Origin: Bacillota bacterium
GTDB lineage: Bacteria > Bacillota > Clostridia > Lachnospirales > Anaerotignaceae
NCBI GenBank assembly: GCA_019422105.1
Contig: JAHZDZ010000022.1
Coordinates: 1-30,855 of the forward strand
Length of the DNA stretch: 30,855 nt
Direction: 5' to 3'
The notes beneath the pieces were generated by a model, which worked only from the letters and a program-made list of their open reading frames with translations, did no database searches and was not told where the DNA came from. The translations under genes and the position numbers were made by a program. The stretch's first letter is position 1; the number at the start of each line of letters is the position of its first letter. Shown here in pieces: positions 24,370 through 30,855 of this stretch.

Positions 24370-25563
24370 ATGAATAATGAAAATTGCGGATTCGGAACAA
24401 AGGCGATTCATGCAGGTAATGTAAAAGACAAACAGTATGGTGCATTGACAATGCCTATTTACCAGTCATCAACATTTTATTTTGACACCTGTGAGCAGGG
24501 CGGCAGACGTTTCGCAGGAGAAGAGGCAGGCTACATCTACACAAGGCTTGGCAATCCTACTTCCTCTGTATTAGAAGCAAAGCTGGCGGCTCTTGAGGGT
24601 GCTGAGGCGGCTGCAGCTACAAGCTCCGGTATGGGTGCTATCTCCGCTGCATTGTGGACACTTCTGGGAGCAGGAAAGCATGTTATTGCCGACGGTACTT
24701 TATACGGATGTACCTTTGCTTTATTAAATCATGGACTGCCACGCTATGGCGTTGAGGTTTCCTTTGTAGATACCTCCAATATTGAGGAAGTAAAGGCAGC
24801 ATTAAAAGAAAATACAGCGGTTGTTTATCTGGAAACACCTGCAAATCCAAATTTGAAAATTGCTGATTTGAAATTGGTTGCAGATACCGTTCATGCTTAC
24901 AATAAAGATATCAAGGTAGTATGTGATAATACCTTTGCGACTCCATACCTTCAGCAGCCTCTTTCTCTTGGATGTGACGTAGTTGTTCATTCCGCTACAA
25001 AATATCTCAACGGACATGGGGACGTCATTGCCGGATTTGTGGCAGGCAAGGCTGATTTTATCAATGAAGTAAAAATGTTTGGCATCAAGGATATGACAGG
25101 CTGTGTTATTGGGCCGTTTGAGTCATTCCTGATTCTCAGAGGCTTAAAGACAATGGAAGTAAGGATGAAACAGCACTGTGCAAGCGCAAAGGCTGTTGCT
25201 GAATTCCTGGCAAATAATCCTAAGGTAGAGCGCGTTTACTATCCAGGTCTTGAAAGCCATCCAAACCATGAGGTTGCAGCAAAACAGATGAAGGACTTCG
25301 GCGGAATGGTTTCCTTTGAGGTGAAGGGCGGCAAGGAAGCAGGCATGAAGCTTGTTAATAGCCTTGCACTTTGCACTATCGCAGTTAGCCTTGGAGACGC
25401 TGAGACATTAGTAGAGCATCCGGCTTCCATGACACATTCCACCTACTCAGCAGATGAGCTGAAGGAAGCAGGAATTCCTGAGGGTCTTGTAAGACTTTCT
25501 ATAGGTTTAGAGAATACAGAGGATATTATCGCTGACCTTGCACAGGCTTTTGATAAAATCTGA
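24370..25563 (+). CDS. Methionine gamma-lyase
   Basis: A 397-residue PLP enzyme of the Cys/Met gamma family. It should split L-methionine into methanethiol, 2-oxobutyrate and ammonia, an energy-yielding fermentation step. The PLP lysine is Lys211 in HSATKYLNGHGD. The enzyme-specific LYGCTFALLNHG has Cys114, equivalent to the cysteine that separates methionine gamma-lyase from cystathionine enzymes. EQGGRRF and GYIYTRLGNPT are also typical. ATG 24370 has AAAAGGAG eight bases upstream; the GTG at 24361 is too close. It is divergent from the NhaC-family gene. Activity on homocysteine or cysteine is also possible. Confidence 0.9.
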   Translation: MNNENCGFGTKAIHAGNVKDKQYGALTMPIYQSSTFYFDTCEQGGRRFAGEEAGYIYTRLGNPTSSVLEAKLAALEGAEAAAATSSGMGAISAALWTLLGAGKHVIADGTLYGCTFALLNHGLPRYGVEVSFVDTSNIEEVKAALKENTAVVYLETPANPNLKIADLKLVADTVHAYNKDIKVVCDNTFATPYLQQPLSLGCDVVVHSATKYLNGHGDVIAGFVAGKADFINEVKMFGIKDMTGCVIGPFESFLILRGLKTMEVRMKQHCASAKAVAEFLANNPKVERVYYPGLESHPNHEVAAKQMKDFGGMVSFEVKGGKEAGMKLVNSLALCTIAVSLGDAETLVEHPASMTHSTYSADELKEAGIPEGLVRLSIGLENTEDIIADLAQAFDKI

Positions 25564-25623
25564 TAAGCAGTAAATCCAACAATTCCAACAAAAAACTCCA
25601 ATCCATTTCATATATTAAGTCAG

Positions 25624-25651
25624 AAGGCGCCGGCATTATCCGGCGCTTTTT
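25624..25651 (+). terminator. Intrinsic terminator after methionine gamma-lyase
   Basis: A GC-rich stem with core GCGCCGG (25627-25633 with 25640-25646), extended by a wobble and A-T pairs, has loop CATTAT and a T run to 25651. It lies 61 bases after the stop codon. Confidence 0.88.
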
Positions 25652-25747
25652 GCATGTAAAAAGAAAGCCTCAATATGGACCACGCATGACAATGCTTTCT
25701 GCGATTTTAATAGCAGTATGAAGCTTTCAAGGGAGTTTAAATAGGTC

Positions 25748-25774
25748 AGCCTTGGGAGGCGCCCAAGGCTTTTT
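25748..25774 (+). terminator. Second plus-strand terminator-like hairpin
   Basis: A perfect 9-bp stem pairs 25748-25756 with 25762-25770, followed by TTTT. It lies about 100 bases beyond the first terminator with no gene between them, and the T run faces plus-strand transcripts only. It may be a back-up terminator or may end a short untranslated RNA from the 25652-25747 stretch. Confidence 0.7.
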
Positions 25775-25831
25775 GACAGTCTGAGAAAAAACGGTGTTCA
25801 TGATCGGTGTACAGGATGCGGAAAGACCCTG

Positions 25832-26632
25832 TTATATCAATATCTGTATTTCATAGATGCACTGTCTGAATTCCTTAAAATTATCCTCGTATTCATTGGC
25901 CACCACGAAGTGGTTTTTCGCATTATCCTCGAAAAATTCTTTGATGTATTCCACATTGTAATTCTCTGCCAGTATCTTTCCGCGAAAGCACAGATATTCT
26001 CCGGCGGGAAGTTCGGTGATAAATTTGTGCTCAAATTCGGGCTTTTCCTTTAGATAAATAAAATAATGGGATGGTTTTATTTTACAATCCATGAGGCTTT
26101 TAAAATCCAGAATATATCCATTCTGCCTTAAAAATGCAAAACCGGCGTTTTCCTCTTTAAATCTTTCCTGTGTAAGGCGGTAGCCGGCGGTTCCGTATAA
26201 CGGTTCATTTTCCTGAAATGGAGCCGCCAATACATATCGTTTTTCCTCCTTTACCTTAAATGGTATATCAGGAAAGCTGTTCCTGCCCAAATGAGTGTAA
26301 TAATCGATATACCATGATATATCCTCTTTTTTGTTTTCCAGGGCCTGCATTTCATCCTCTATCGCTTTTTTTCGTTTGGCCAGATAGCGGACAAGGTCTT
26401 CTGTAGAGCCGCTTTCCAGAGCGGAACGGATTTCGGATAGGCTTAAGCCAAAATTCTGGAGGTAGCGAATGCGGTCTATATAGTGTATTTGGTCATAGGT
26501 GTAACGTCGGTAGCCTGTTTTTTCATTGACGTAGGCAGGCTGGGCCACTCCGATTTTATCATAGTAGCGCAATGTCTGGGTGGAAATACCGAGAAGAGAA
26601 GAAACCTCTCCGATGGAATACAGCTTTTTCAT
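25832..26632 (-). CDS. MerR-family transcriptional regulator
   Basis: A 266-residue protein. The N-terminal MerR helix-turn-helix at 1-70 reads YSIGEVSSLLGISTQTLRYY with a later GYRRYT wing. A dimerisation coiled coil lies at about 75-115, and residues 120-266 form an effector domain resembling the GyrI-like/BmrR ligand-binding type. No metal-binding cysteine cluster is seen, so a small organic ligand is more likely than a metal. GGAGG lies seven bases before ATG 26632. It is divergent from the AGCS operon, whose candidate promoter has a 19-base spacer typical of MerR control (inference). Confidence 0.9.
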   Translation of the reverse strand: MKKLYSIGEVSSLLGISTQTLRYYDKIGVAQPAYVNEKTGYRRYTYDQIHYIDRIRYLQNFGLSLSEIRSALESGSTEDLVRYLAKRKKAIEDEMQALENKKEDISWYIDYYTHLGRNSFPDIPFKVKEEKRYVLAAPFQENEPLYGTAGYRLTQERFKEENAGFAFLRQNGYILDFKSLMDCKIKPSHYFIYLKEKPEFEHKFITELPAGEYLCFRGKILAENYNVEYIKEFFEDNAKNHFVVANEYEDNFKEFRQCIYEIQILI

Positions 26633-26830
26633 GGTAATGCCTCCATTTAAAATTGTTATAGGAGTTACTTTAAGGAGCCTCGTTTACATTTTATAAACAG
26701 AAGTACTGTCTTGGGGATATGGTACACTTGATTATCACATTTCACCAATCATCAAAACAAATATGTTTTATCAAAAAACAGTAAAATGGTTCCTTTCGCA
26801 TTTGATTTCCTGTTTGCTTTTTGTAATATT

Positions 26831-26851
26831 GTATCATAAATTTACGCGGAG
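26831..26851 (+). repeat. Interspersed repeat, diverged copy 4
   Basis: It reads GTATCATAAATTTACGCGGA plus G, matching the 3' half (AAATTT then GCGGAG) of the copies at 30674 and 30812. The homology is weaker than for copies 1-3. Confidence 0.35.
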
Positions 26852-26974
26852 AACCTCGCAAAACTTTCGTTTTGCTCAGTCGCGTTGCTCCTCGAATCTT
26901 CAAAACAAGCAAACTTTAACTGCAAGCAGTTCTGTTCCCTTATTTTTCAGCTTCTCTCCGCTTTTCCTCGGATA

Positions 26975-26997
26975 TTATATCATCAATTAGCGCAGAG
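26975..26997 (+). repeat. Interspersed repeat, diverged copy 5
   Basis: A TATATCATCAATT stretch followed by AGCGCAGAG, the most diverged member of the family. It is listed because it lies only 124 bases after copy 4 in the same orientation. Confidence 0.3.
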
Positions 26998-27080
26998 AGT
27001 CTTTCAAAGCAAAATTTTTGCATTACACTGTACAGGCTTGCCTGTAAAAAGGCGATGTAAGATGCTCTTTGCGGAGAAAA

Positions 27081-27113
27081 TTACAGAAAACCGCAGGCTG
27101 CGGTTTTCTGTAA
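27081..27113. repeat. Perfect 15-bp inverted repeat with 3-base loop
   Basis: 27081-27095 pairs exactly with 27099-27113 around loop GGC. The purine-rich left arm and pyrimidine-rich right arm resemble the 25-bp hairpin at 30609-30661. No T run follows, so it is not a classical terminator. Confidence 0.75.
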
Positions 27114-27394
27114 GAAATCAGTATCGCAGCAAAAAGGCTTTTCAGGACCTATTCCGTTTGCTTTTTGCTAACATAATATCAGGAATGAAGGGAACTGACG
27201 GAGACACATATTGGGTGTCACGCTTTGGCTATCCCTTATATCGGTGAGGAGGCATGTGACTACCTCTATGGCAGAATAAAGTTTATAGTGAGCTATAAAC
27301 TTTTAAAGCAGTTTTCCTTAAAGATAGTTCAAACTGTATAAATCTTTATACAAATATCGGACCGCATTTTGTAATATTTTTGGTATCCTGCCTG

Positions 27395-27425
27395 TTGACC
27401 CTAAAGCCAGGTGGAATGATAGAAT
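27395..27425 (+). promoter_or_regulatory. Candidate MerR-controlled promoter of the AGCS operon
   Basis: TTGACC at 27395-27400 and TAGAAT at 27420-27425 are separated by 19 bases, longer than the usual 17 and typical of promoters that MerR proteins activate by distorting DNA. The spacer starts CTAAAG, a sequence often seen in MerR half-sites, but the matching right half is poor. Confidence 0.42.
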
Positions 27426-27510
27426 GAAAGCATGAAAAACAAAGATGCTTTTCATTACAGTTGAAACCGCGCGGCTACACCAGTAGAAAAAAGAAGGCAG
27501 GAGGAGAAAA

Positions 27511-29007
27511 ATGCAGGATATAATTGGAAAGATAGGAAGCTTTTTGTGGGGACCCCCTATGATTATTGCAATCATTGGCTGTGGACTTTACCTCACTTTG
27601 AAATCTGGATTTTTTAGCTTTCGTTATATTGGCCATGTATTTAAAAATACGCTTGGCACCATGGCAAAAAAGGAATCAAAGGAAAAAGAGGCTGGAAAGG
27701 TATCTCCCTTTGAGGCTATATGTGTGGCAGTTGGAGGAGCGGTTGGCGTAGGCTCTATAGGAGGCGTTGCGGCCGCGATTGCCGTAGGCGGACCGGGAGC
27801 GCTGTTTTGGATACTTCTCTGGGCGTTTTTCGGTATGACAGTAAAGCTGGCGGAGGTTACACTGGCCTGTTATTACCGCTCAAAGGATGAGAAGGGGAAT
27901 TATTACGGCGGACCTTCCTATTACATGGAAAAGGGACTTGGAAGGGATAAGGGGATAAAAGGCGGTTTTTATCTCGCATGGCTTTTTGGCACTGCCTTTA
28001 TTATTCAGGCGTTTTCAGGAAATCAGGTGTTTACCATTGCGGAAAGCCTCAATACAGCGTTTGGTATTCCCATGATACCGTTTGCATGTGCATATTCCCT
28101 TTTCATTTTCTACATTATCTGGAAAGGCGTGCCCCGTGTTGCCAGCTTTGCCAGCAAATGTGTGCCCTTTATGTGTGTGCTTTATTTTCTTGGAGGCATT
28201 GTGCTGATACTTGTCAATATTAAGGAGCTGCCGGGGGTGCTGGCGGCAGTCTTTTCCCAGGCGTTTACAGGATCGGCCGCAACCGGCGGTTTTGTGGGGG
28301 CAGGTATTATGACGGTGATTAAAACAGGGCTTGCCCGCTCCATTAATTCCAATGAGGCAGGTCAGGGCTCCTCGCCTATGATACATGCAAAGGCGGATAC
28401 GCCTCACCCGGTACGCCAGGGATTATGGGGCTCCTTCGAGGTGTTTGTTGATACGATATTGGTGTGCACCATCACGGCTCTGGCTATTTTATGTACGGGA
28501 CAGTGGAAAAGCGGACTTACCTCCGCAACCCTTACCATTGCGGCTTATGAAAGTGTATTCGGAAAGGCGGGACTATATTTTATCGGTATTATCATGCTTC
28601 TTTTCGGCCTTACAACAACAGCAGGTTGGTTTACCTATTACTGCTCTTTGATAGCACACGGTCTTCGGAACCATCCAAAGCTTCGGGATACCGCAATGAT
28701 GGCTTTTAAAATTATATTCCCATGGCCAAACATTATCATTGTTGCCATGATTGTGCTTTCAGGAAGCGGACCAAATCTTTACTGGGCGTTGATTGATATT
28801 GTCACAGTGCTTCCAACCTTCTTCAATGTTATAGCACTGTTTCTTTTGAGCGGCGTGTTTGTCAAGCTTTTAAAGGACTACAAGGCCAGATATTTGGGAG
28901 TGGGCAAGGTGGATCCCGATTTTAAGATTTTTTATGAGGATGAGGAAAATGAGCGTTTTCGGGAGAGAGAAAGTGCTGTGAGTAGAGAAATGGAGGAGAC
29001 AGTCTGA
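27511..29007 (+). CDS. Sodium:amino-acid symporter, AGCS family
   Basis: A 498-residue membrane protein with about ten to eleven segments, importing alanine, glycine or a related amino acid with Na+. Family signatures include the early GCGLYLTLKSGFF, GGAVGVGSIGGVAAAIAVGGPGA (split here over residues about 75-97) and SNEAGQGSSPM. AGGAGG precedes ATG 27511. Its TGA overlaps the ATG of the following PLP enzyme by one base, so the two are translated together. The pairing suggests that the imported amino acid is the substrate of that enzyme (inference). Confidence 0.94.
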   Translation: MQDIIGKIGSFLWGPPMIIAIIGCGLYLTLKSGFFSFRYIGHVFKNTLGTMAKKESKEKEAGKVSPFEAICVAVGGAVGVGSIGGVAAAIAVGGPGALFWILLWAFFGMTVKLAEVTLACYYRSKDEKGNYYGGPSYYMEKGLGRDKGIKGGFYLAWLFGTAFIIQAFSGNQVFTIAESLNTAFGIPMIPFACAYSLFIFYIIWKGVPRVASFASKCVPFMCVLYFLGGIVLILVNIKELPGVLAAVFSQAFTGSAATGGFVGAGIMTVIKTGLARSINSNEAGQGSSPMIHAKADTPHPVRQGLWGSFEVFVDTILVCTITALAILCTGQWKSGLTSATLTIAAYESVFGKAGLYFIGIIMLLFGLTTTAGWFTYYCSLIAHGLRNHPKLRDTAMMAFKIIFPWPNIIIVAMIVLSGSGPNLYWALIDIVTVLPTFFNVIALFLLSGVFVKLLKDYKARYLGVGKVDPDFKIFYEDEENERFRERESAVSREMEETV

Positions 29008-30194
29008 TGGAAGAATTCAGCAGAGAATCAGAATTACTGTATATAGGCGAGTATGTAAAAGGAATGGATTTAAAGCCGGAATCCCTGCCCTGCTTTTTGA
29101 CAACGGCGTTTACCATGGACTCTATGACAGAGGTAAAGGATACTTACGCCAAAAAAGGCTATACCTATATCAGGACAAGAAACCCAAACAGGGCGGCTTT
29201 GGCGGAGGCGGTATCCTATTTAGAGGGCGGCGAGGCGTCACTTATATTTTCCTCCGGCATGGGGGCAATTACAAGCACATTCATTACAGTTCTCAGCCAT
29301 GGGGATCACGTTATATGTAATTCCAACATCTATGGGGAAACTTTTGATGTGATGACGAAGATTGTGAGCAAACTGGGTGTTGAGGTCTCCTTTGTGGATT
29401 ACAGTAATTTGGAGGATGTAAAAAATATGCTCCGGCCAAATACAAAAATGATCTATTCTGAGGTCGTGAGTAATCCTACATTGACGCTGGCGGATATCAG
29501 GGGTCTTGCAGATATTGCCCACGGCAGCGGCGCTCTTTTGATGGTGGATAATACTTTTACGACGCCTATGGCGATTCGTCCGATTGACTTTGGCGCGGAT
29601 ATAGTTATTAACAGCCTGACAAAGTTTTTGAATGGGCACAGCGACGCCATGGGGGGCTCTATTACCTCCACCCGGGAGATGATAGACAGGATTATGCCGG
29701 TTTCCATGCTCTGCGGTACACCGGGCGATCCCTTCAGCTCCTGGCTTATTTTCAGGGGAATACACACAGTAGGTCTCAGAGTGCCAAAGCAGATGGATAC
29801 GGCGGCGAAGCTGGCGGCTGCTCTGCAGAAAAACAAGCATGTATCAAAGGTAAATCATCCGAGCCTGCCTGACTATCCACAGAGGGAACTGGCGGACAAA
29901 ATGTTTTCGAAAAAAGGTTTTAGCGCTATGTTCAGCTTTATTGTGCCGGAGGATGTGGAAAAAGTGGATGCCTTTATGCAGAAGCTGCATTTTGCCCATT
30001 ATGCGCCGACACTGGGGGGTATCCGCACCTCTCTGAGCCATCCCGTCACATCTTCCCATCCCAATGTGCCTGATGACATCAGAAGAAAAATGGGGATTAC
30101 GCCGGGTATGATACGTGTTTCTGTTGGAATTGAGGATGCAGAGGATTTGATTCGGGATTTTACCAATGCGCTGACTGTTTTTGATGAAGCATGA
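29007..30194 (+). CDS. PLP-dependent Cys/Met metabolism (gamma-family) lyase or transferase
   Basis: A 395-residue PLP enzyme of the cystathionine gamma-lyase/MetB/MetC family. The PLP lysine is Lys206 in NSLTKFLNGHSD, and the aspartate of VDNTFTTPM binds the pyridine ring. YTYIRTRNPN provides the family phosphate-contact segment. It differs from the methionine gamma-lyase in this window: the corresponding cysteine motif here is NIYGETFDVM, with Glu in its place. Its reaction cannot be named; candidates are beta- or gamma-elimination on a sulfur or hydroxy amino acid. It is coupled to the AGCS symporter by a TGATG overlap. Confidence 0.85.
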   Translation: MEEFSRESELLYIGEYVKGMDLKPESLPCFLTTAFTMDSMTEVKDTYAKKGYTYIRTRNPNRAALAEAVSYLEGGEASLIFSSGMGAITSTFITVLSHGDHVICNSNIYGETFDVMTKIVSKLGVEVSFVDYSNLEDVKNMLRPNTKMIYSEVVSNPTLTLADIRGLADIAHGSGALLMVDNTFTTPMAIRPIDFGADIVINSLTKFLNGHSDAMGGSITSTREMIDRIMPVSMLCGTPGDPFSSWLIFRGIHTVGLRVPKQMDTAAKLAAALQKNKHVSKVNHPSLPDYPQRELADKMFSKKGFSAMFSFIVPEDVEKVDAFMQKLHFAHYAPTLGGIRTSLSHPVTSSHPNVPDDIRRKMGITPGMIRVSVGIEDAEDLIRDFTNALTVFDEA

Positions 30195-30608
30195 TGCAAT
30201 TCCATTGACTGCGGTTTTGTTATACCACAAGTATATTTCAGTACTGACATGGTATTGTCAGCCATTATATGAAAAGTCAGACCTACTTACCGGAGGTATT
30301 CAGATTAAATCGGCGGAAAATAAAATTTTCCGCTTGAGTCAGGGACGGTACTCTTGTAGCGGTTTGAAGGCAAGGCTCCCGATAGAATTTTGTGTACTTT
30401 TCTCCAAAAAAGAGCCAAAAGAGCTGGGTAATCAGTACTATTTCGTTTTATTCAAATGCGGGCTTTGCTCGTACCATCTATCTTCGGCATGCACTGTCAG
30501 CACATTTCCGCCGCTATTTGCGCAAAGTCTCCAGACTCCCGCGCTTCGGCTACTTTCCTGCTGAAGGCAGCAGCAAAGTACTTAAGTTTGACATTTTGTT
30601 TAAAAACC

Positions 30609-30661
30609 TAGACCTGAAAAAGAAAAAGACGGTGGAACCGTCTTTTTCTTTTTCAGGTCTA
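30609..30661. terminator. 25-bp perfect hairpin, probable terminator
   Basis: 30609-30633 pairs without mismatch with 30637-30661 around the three-base loop GGA. The right arm carries T runs, so it could end transcription from the left, but the T tract lies within the stem and not after it. It is unusually long compared with the 9- to 13-bp terminators elsewhere in the window. Confidence 0.6.
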
Positions 30662-30673
30662 TTATAGTTACTG

Positions 30674-30699
30674 TATAATAACGATAAATTTCAGCGGAG
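30674..30699 (+). repeat. Interspersed TATAATAACGATAAA repeat, copy 2
   Basis: Identical over 26 bases to copy 3 at 30812-30837: TATAATAACGATAAA followed by TTTCAGCGGAG. It lies 12 bases after the 25-bp hairpin. Confidence 0.8.
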
Positions 30700-30811
30700 C
30701 TTTCGACACATACTTTCTAATCATGCTTAAACATGTGTTTCTCAAGAGATCTTTAGGAGGAATTGGACTGGGTAAACTTTGTTTTACGAGGCACTCCGTG
30801 TAAATTTATGG

Positions 30812-30837
30812 TATAATAACGATAAATTTCAGCGGAG
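30812..30837 (+). repeat. Interspersed TATAATAACGATAAA repeat, copy 3
   Basis: Identical to copy 2 and in the same orientation, 138 bases apart start to start. The flanking sequences differ, so the repeat unit is short. No coding sequence follows inside the window. Confidence 0.8.
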
Positions 30838-30855
30838 ATACTCATAAACCTGCGG

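Larger units (their letters stand above)
26633..27510. other. Long intergenic region rich in hairpins and repeats
   Basis: An 878-base gap without a supported gene; open frames lack ribosome sites. It holds two diverged repeat copies (26831-26851, 26975-26997), a 7-bp hairpin at 26858-26875 and a 15-bp perfect hairpin at 27081-27113. An 11-bp hairpin with TGAG loop lies at 27278-27303, and a candidate promoter at 27395-27425. The density of pairing suggests a structured RNA or repeat-derived DNA. Confidence 0.5.
30195..30855. other. Non-coding right end with repeats
   Basis: A 661-base stretch without a supported gene. It holds an 8-bp hairpin GCGGAAAA/TTTTCCGC at 30313-30333 that may end the lyase transcript. 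It also holds a TCAGGGA repeat copy (30339-30359) and a more GC-rich block at about 30455-30580 that stands out from its AT-rich surroundings. A 25-bp perfect hairpin and two repeat copies close the window. Confidence 0.5.

Noticed and set aside
26763..27247. Two plus-strand open frames in the MerR-AGCS gap
   Set aside because: They overlap each other and the hairpins, lack ribosome sites and show no protein-like composition.
30181..30667. Open frames of 127 and 91 codons at the right end
   Set aside because: No ribosome sites; they run through hairpins and repeat blocks.

Overview
The window looks like chromosomal DNA from an anaerobic, AT-leaning Firmicute of class Clostridia, probably near Lachnospirales; the genus cannot be fixed from the sequence. 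Signs of this are strong AGGAGG ribosome binding sites, a group-B-like [FeFe] hydrogenase, the TsaE/TsaB/RimI cluster followed by a Lon-like protease, TRAP, NhaC and AGCS transporters, and fermentative amino-acid enzymes such as a methionine gamma-lyase. No phage, transposase, CRISPR array or rRNA was seen.

Layout. 1-317: end of a tRNA cluster (Arg-UCU cut by the window edge, Leu-AAG, Gly-GCC) with a terminator. 533-2361: a PhnO-like acetyltransferase and a thiolase with its own promoter and terminator. 2701-4926: a membrane-anchored protein with beta-propeller-like repeats. 5116-9171: tsaE, tsaB, rimI (t6A tRNA modification and protein acetylation) and a Lon-family protease. 9584-11137 (minus): an ABC-F ATPase. 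11563-16182: a four-gene hydrogenase and signalling operon: a thioredoxin-like 2Fe-2S ferredoxin, a hydrogenase-like PAS protein lacking the proton-relay cysteine, a SpoIIE-type phosphatase with an extra domain, and a group-B-like [FeFe] hydrogenase with all H-cluster cysteines. 16496-17292 (minus): an ANTAR RNA-binding regulator preceded by a 63-residue basic protein, with a terminator-like hairpin in the leader. 17774-20782 (minus): dctP-dctQ-dctM TRAP transporter, with a divergent LysR regulator at 21476-22393. 22604-25563: NhaC-family transporter divergent from methionine gamma-lyase. 25832-30194: MerR regulator divergent from an AGCS symporter coupled to a second gamma-family PLP enzyme. 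30195-30855: non-coding, with repeats and a long hairpin.

How the parts may work together. The hydrogenase cluster has the composition of a redox or H2 sensing circuit (sensor, phosphatase, catalytic enzyme), with an RNA-level regulator encoded convergently beside it. The right half is a set of nutrient-uptake modules, each with a transporter beside a regulator or a catabolic enzyme. Two of them pair an ion-coupled or Na+-dependent carrier with a PLP gamma-family lyase. The long intergenic gaps carry short related repeats and inverted repeats that the genes do not explain.
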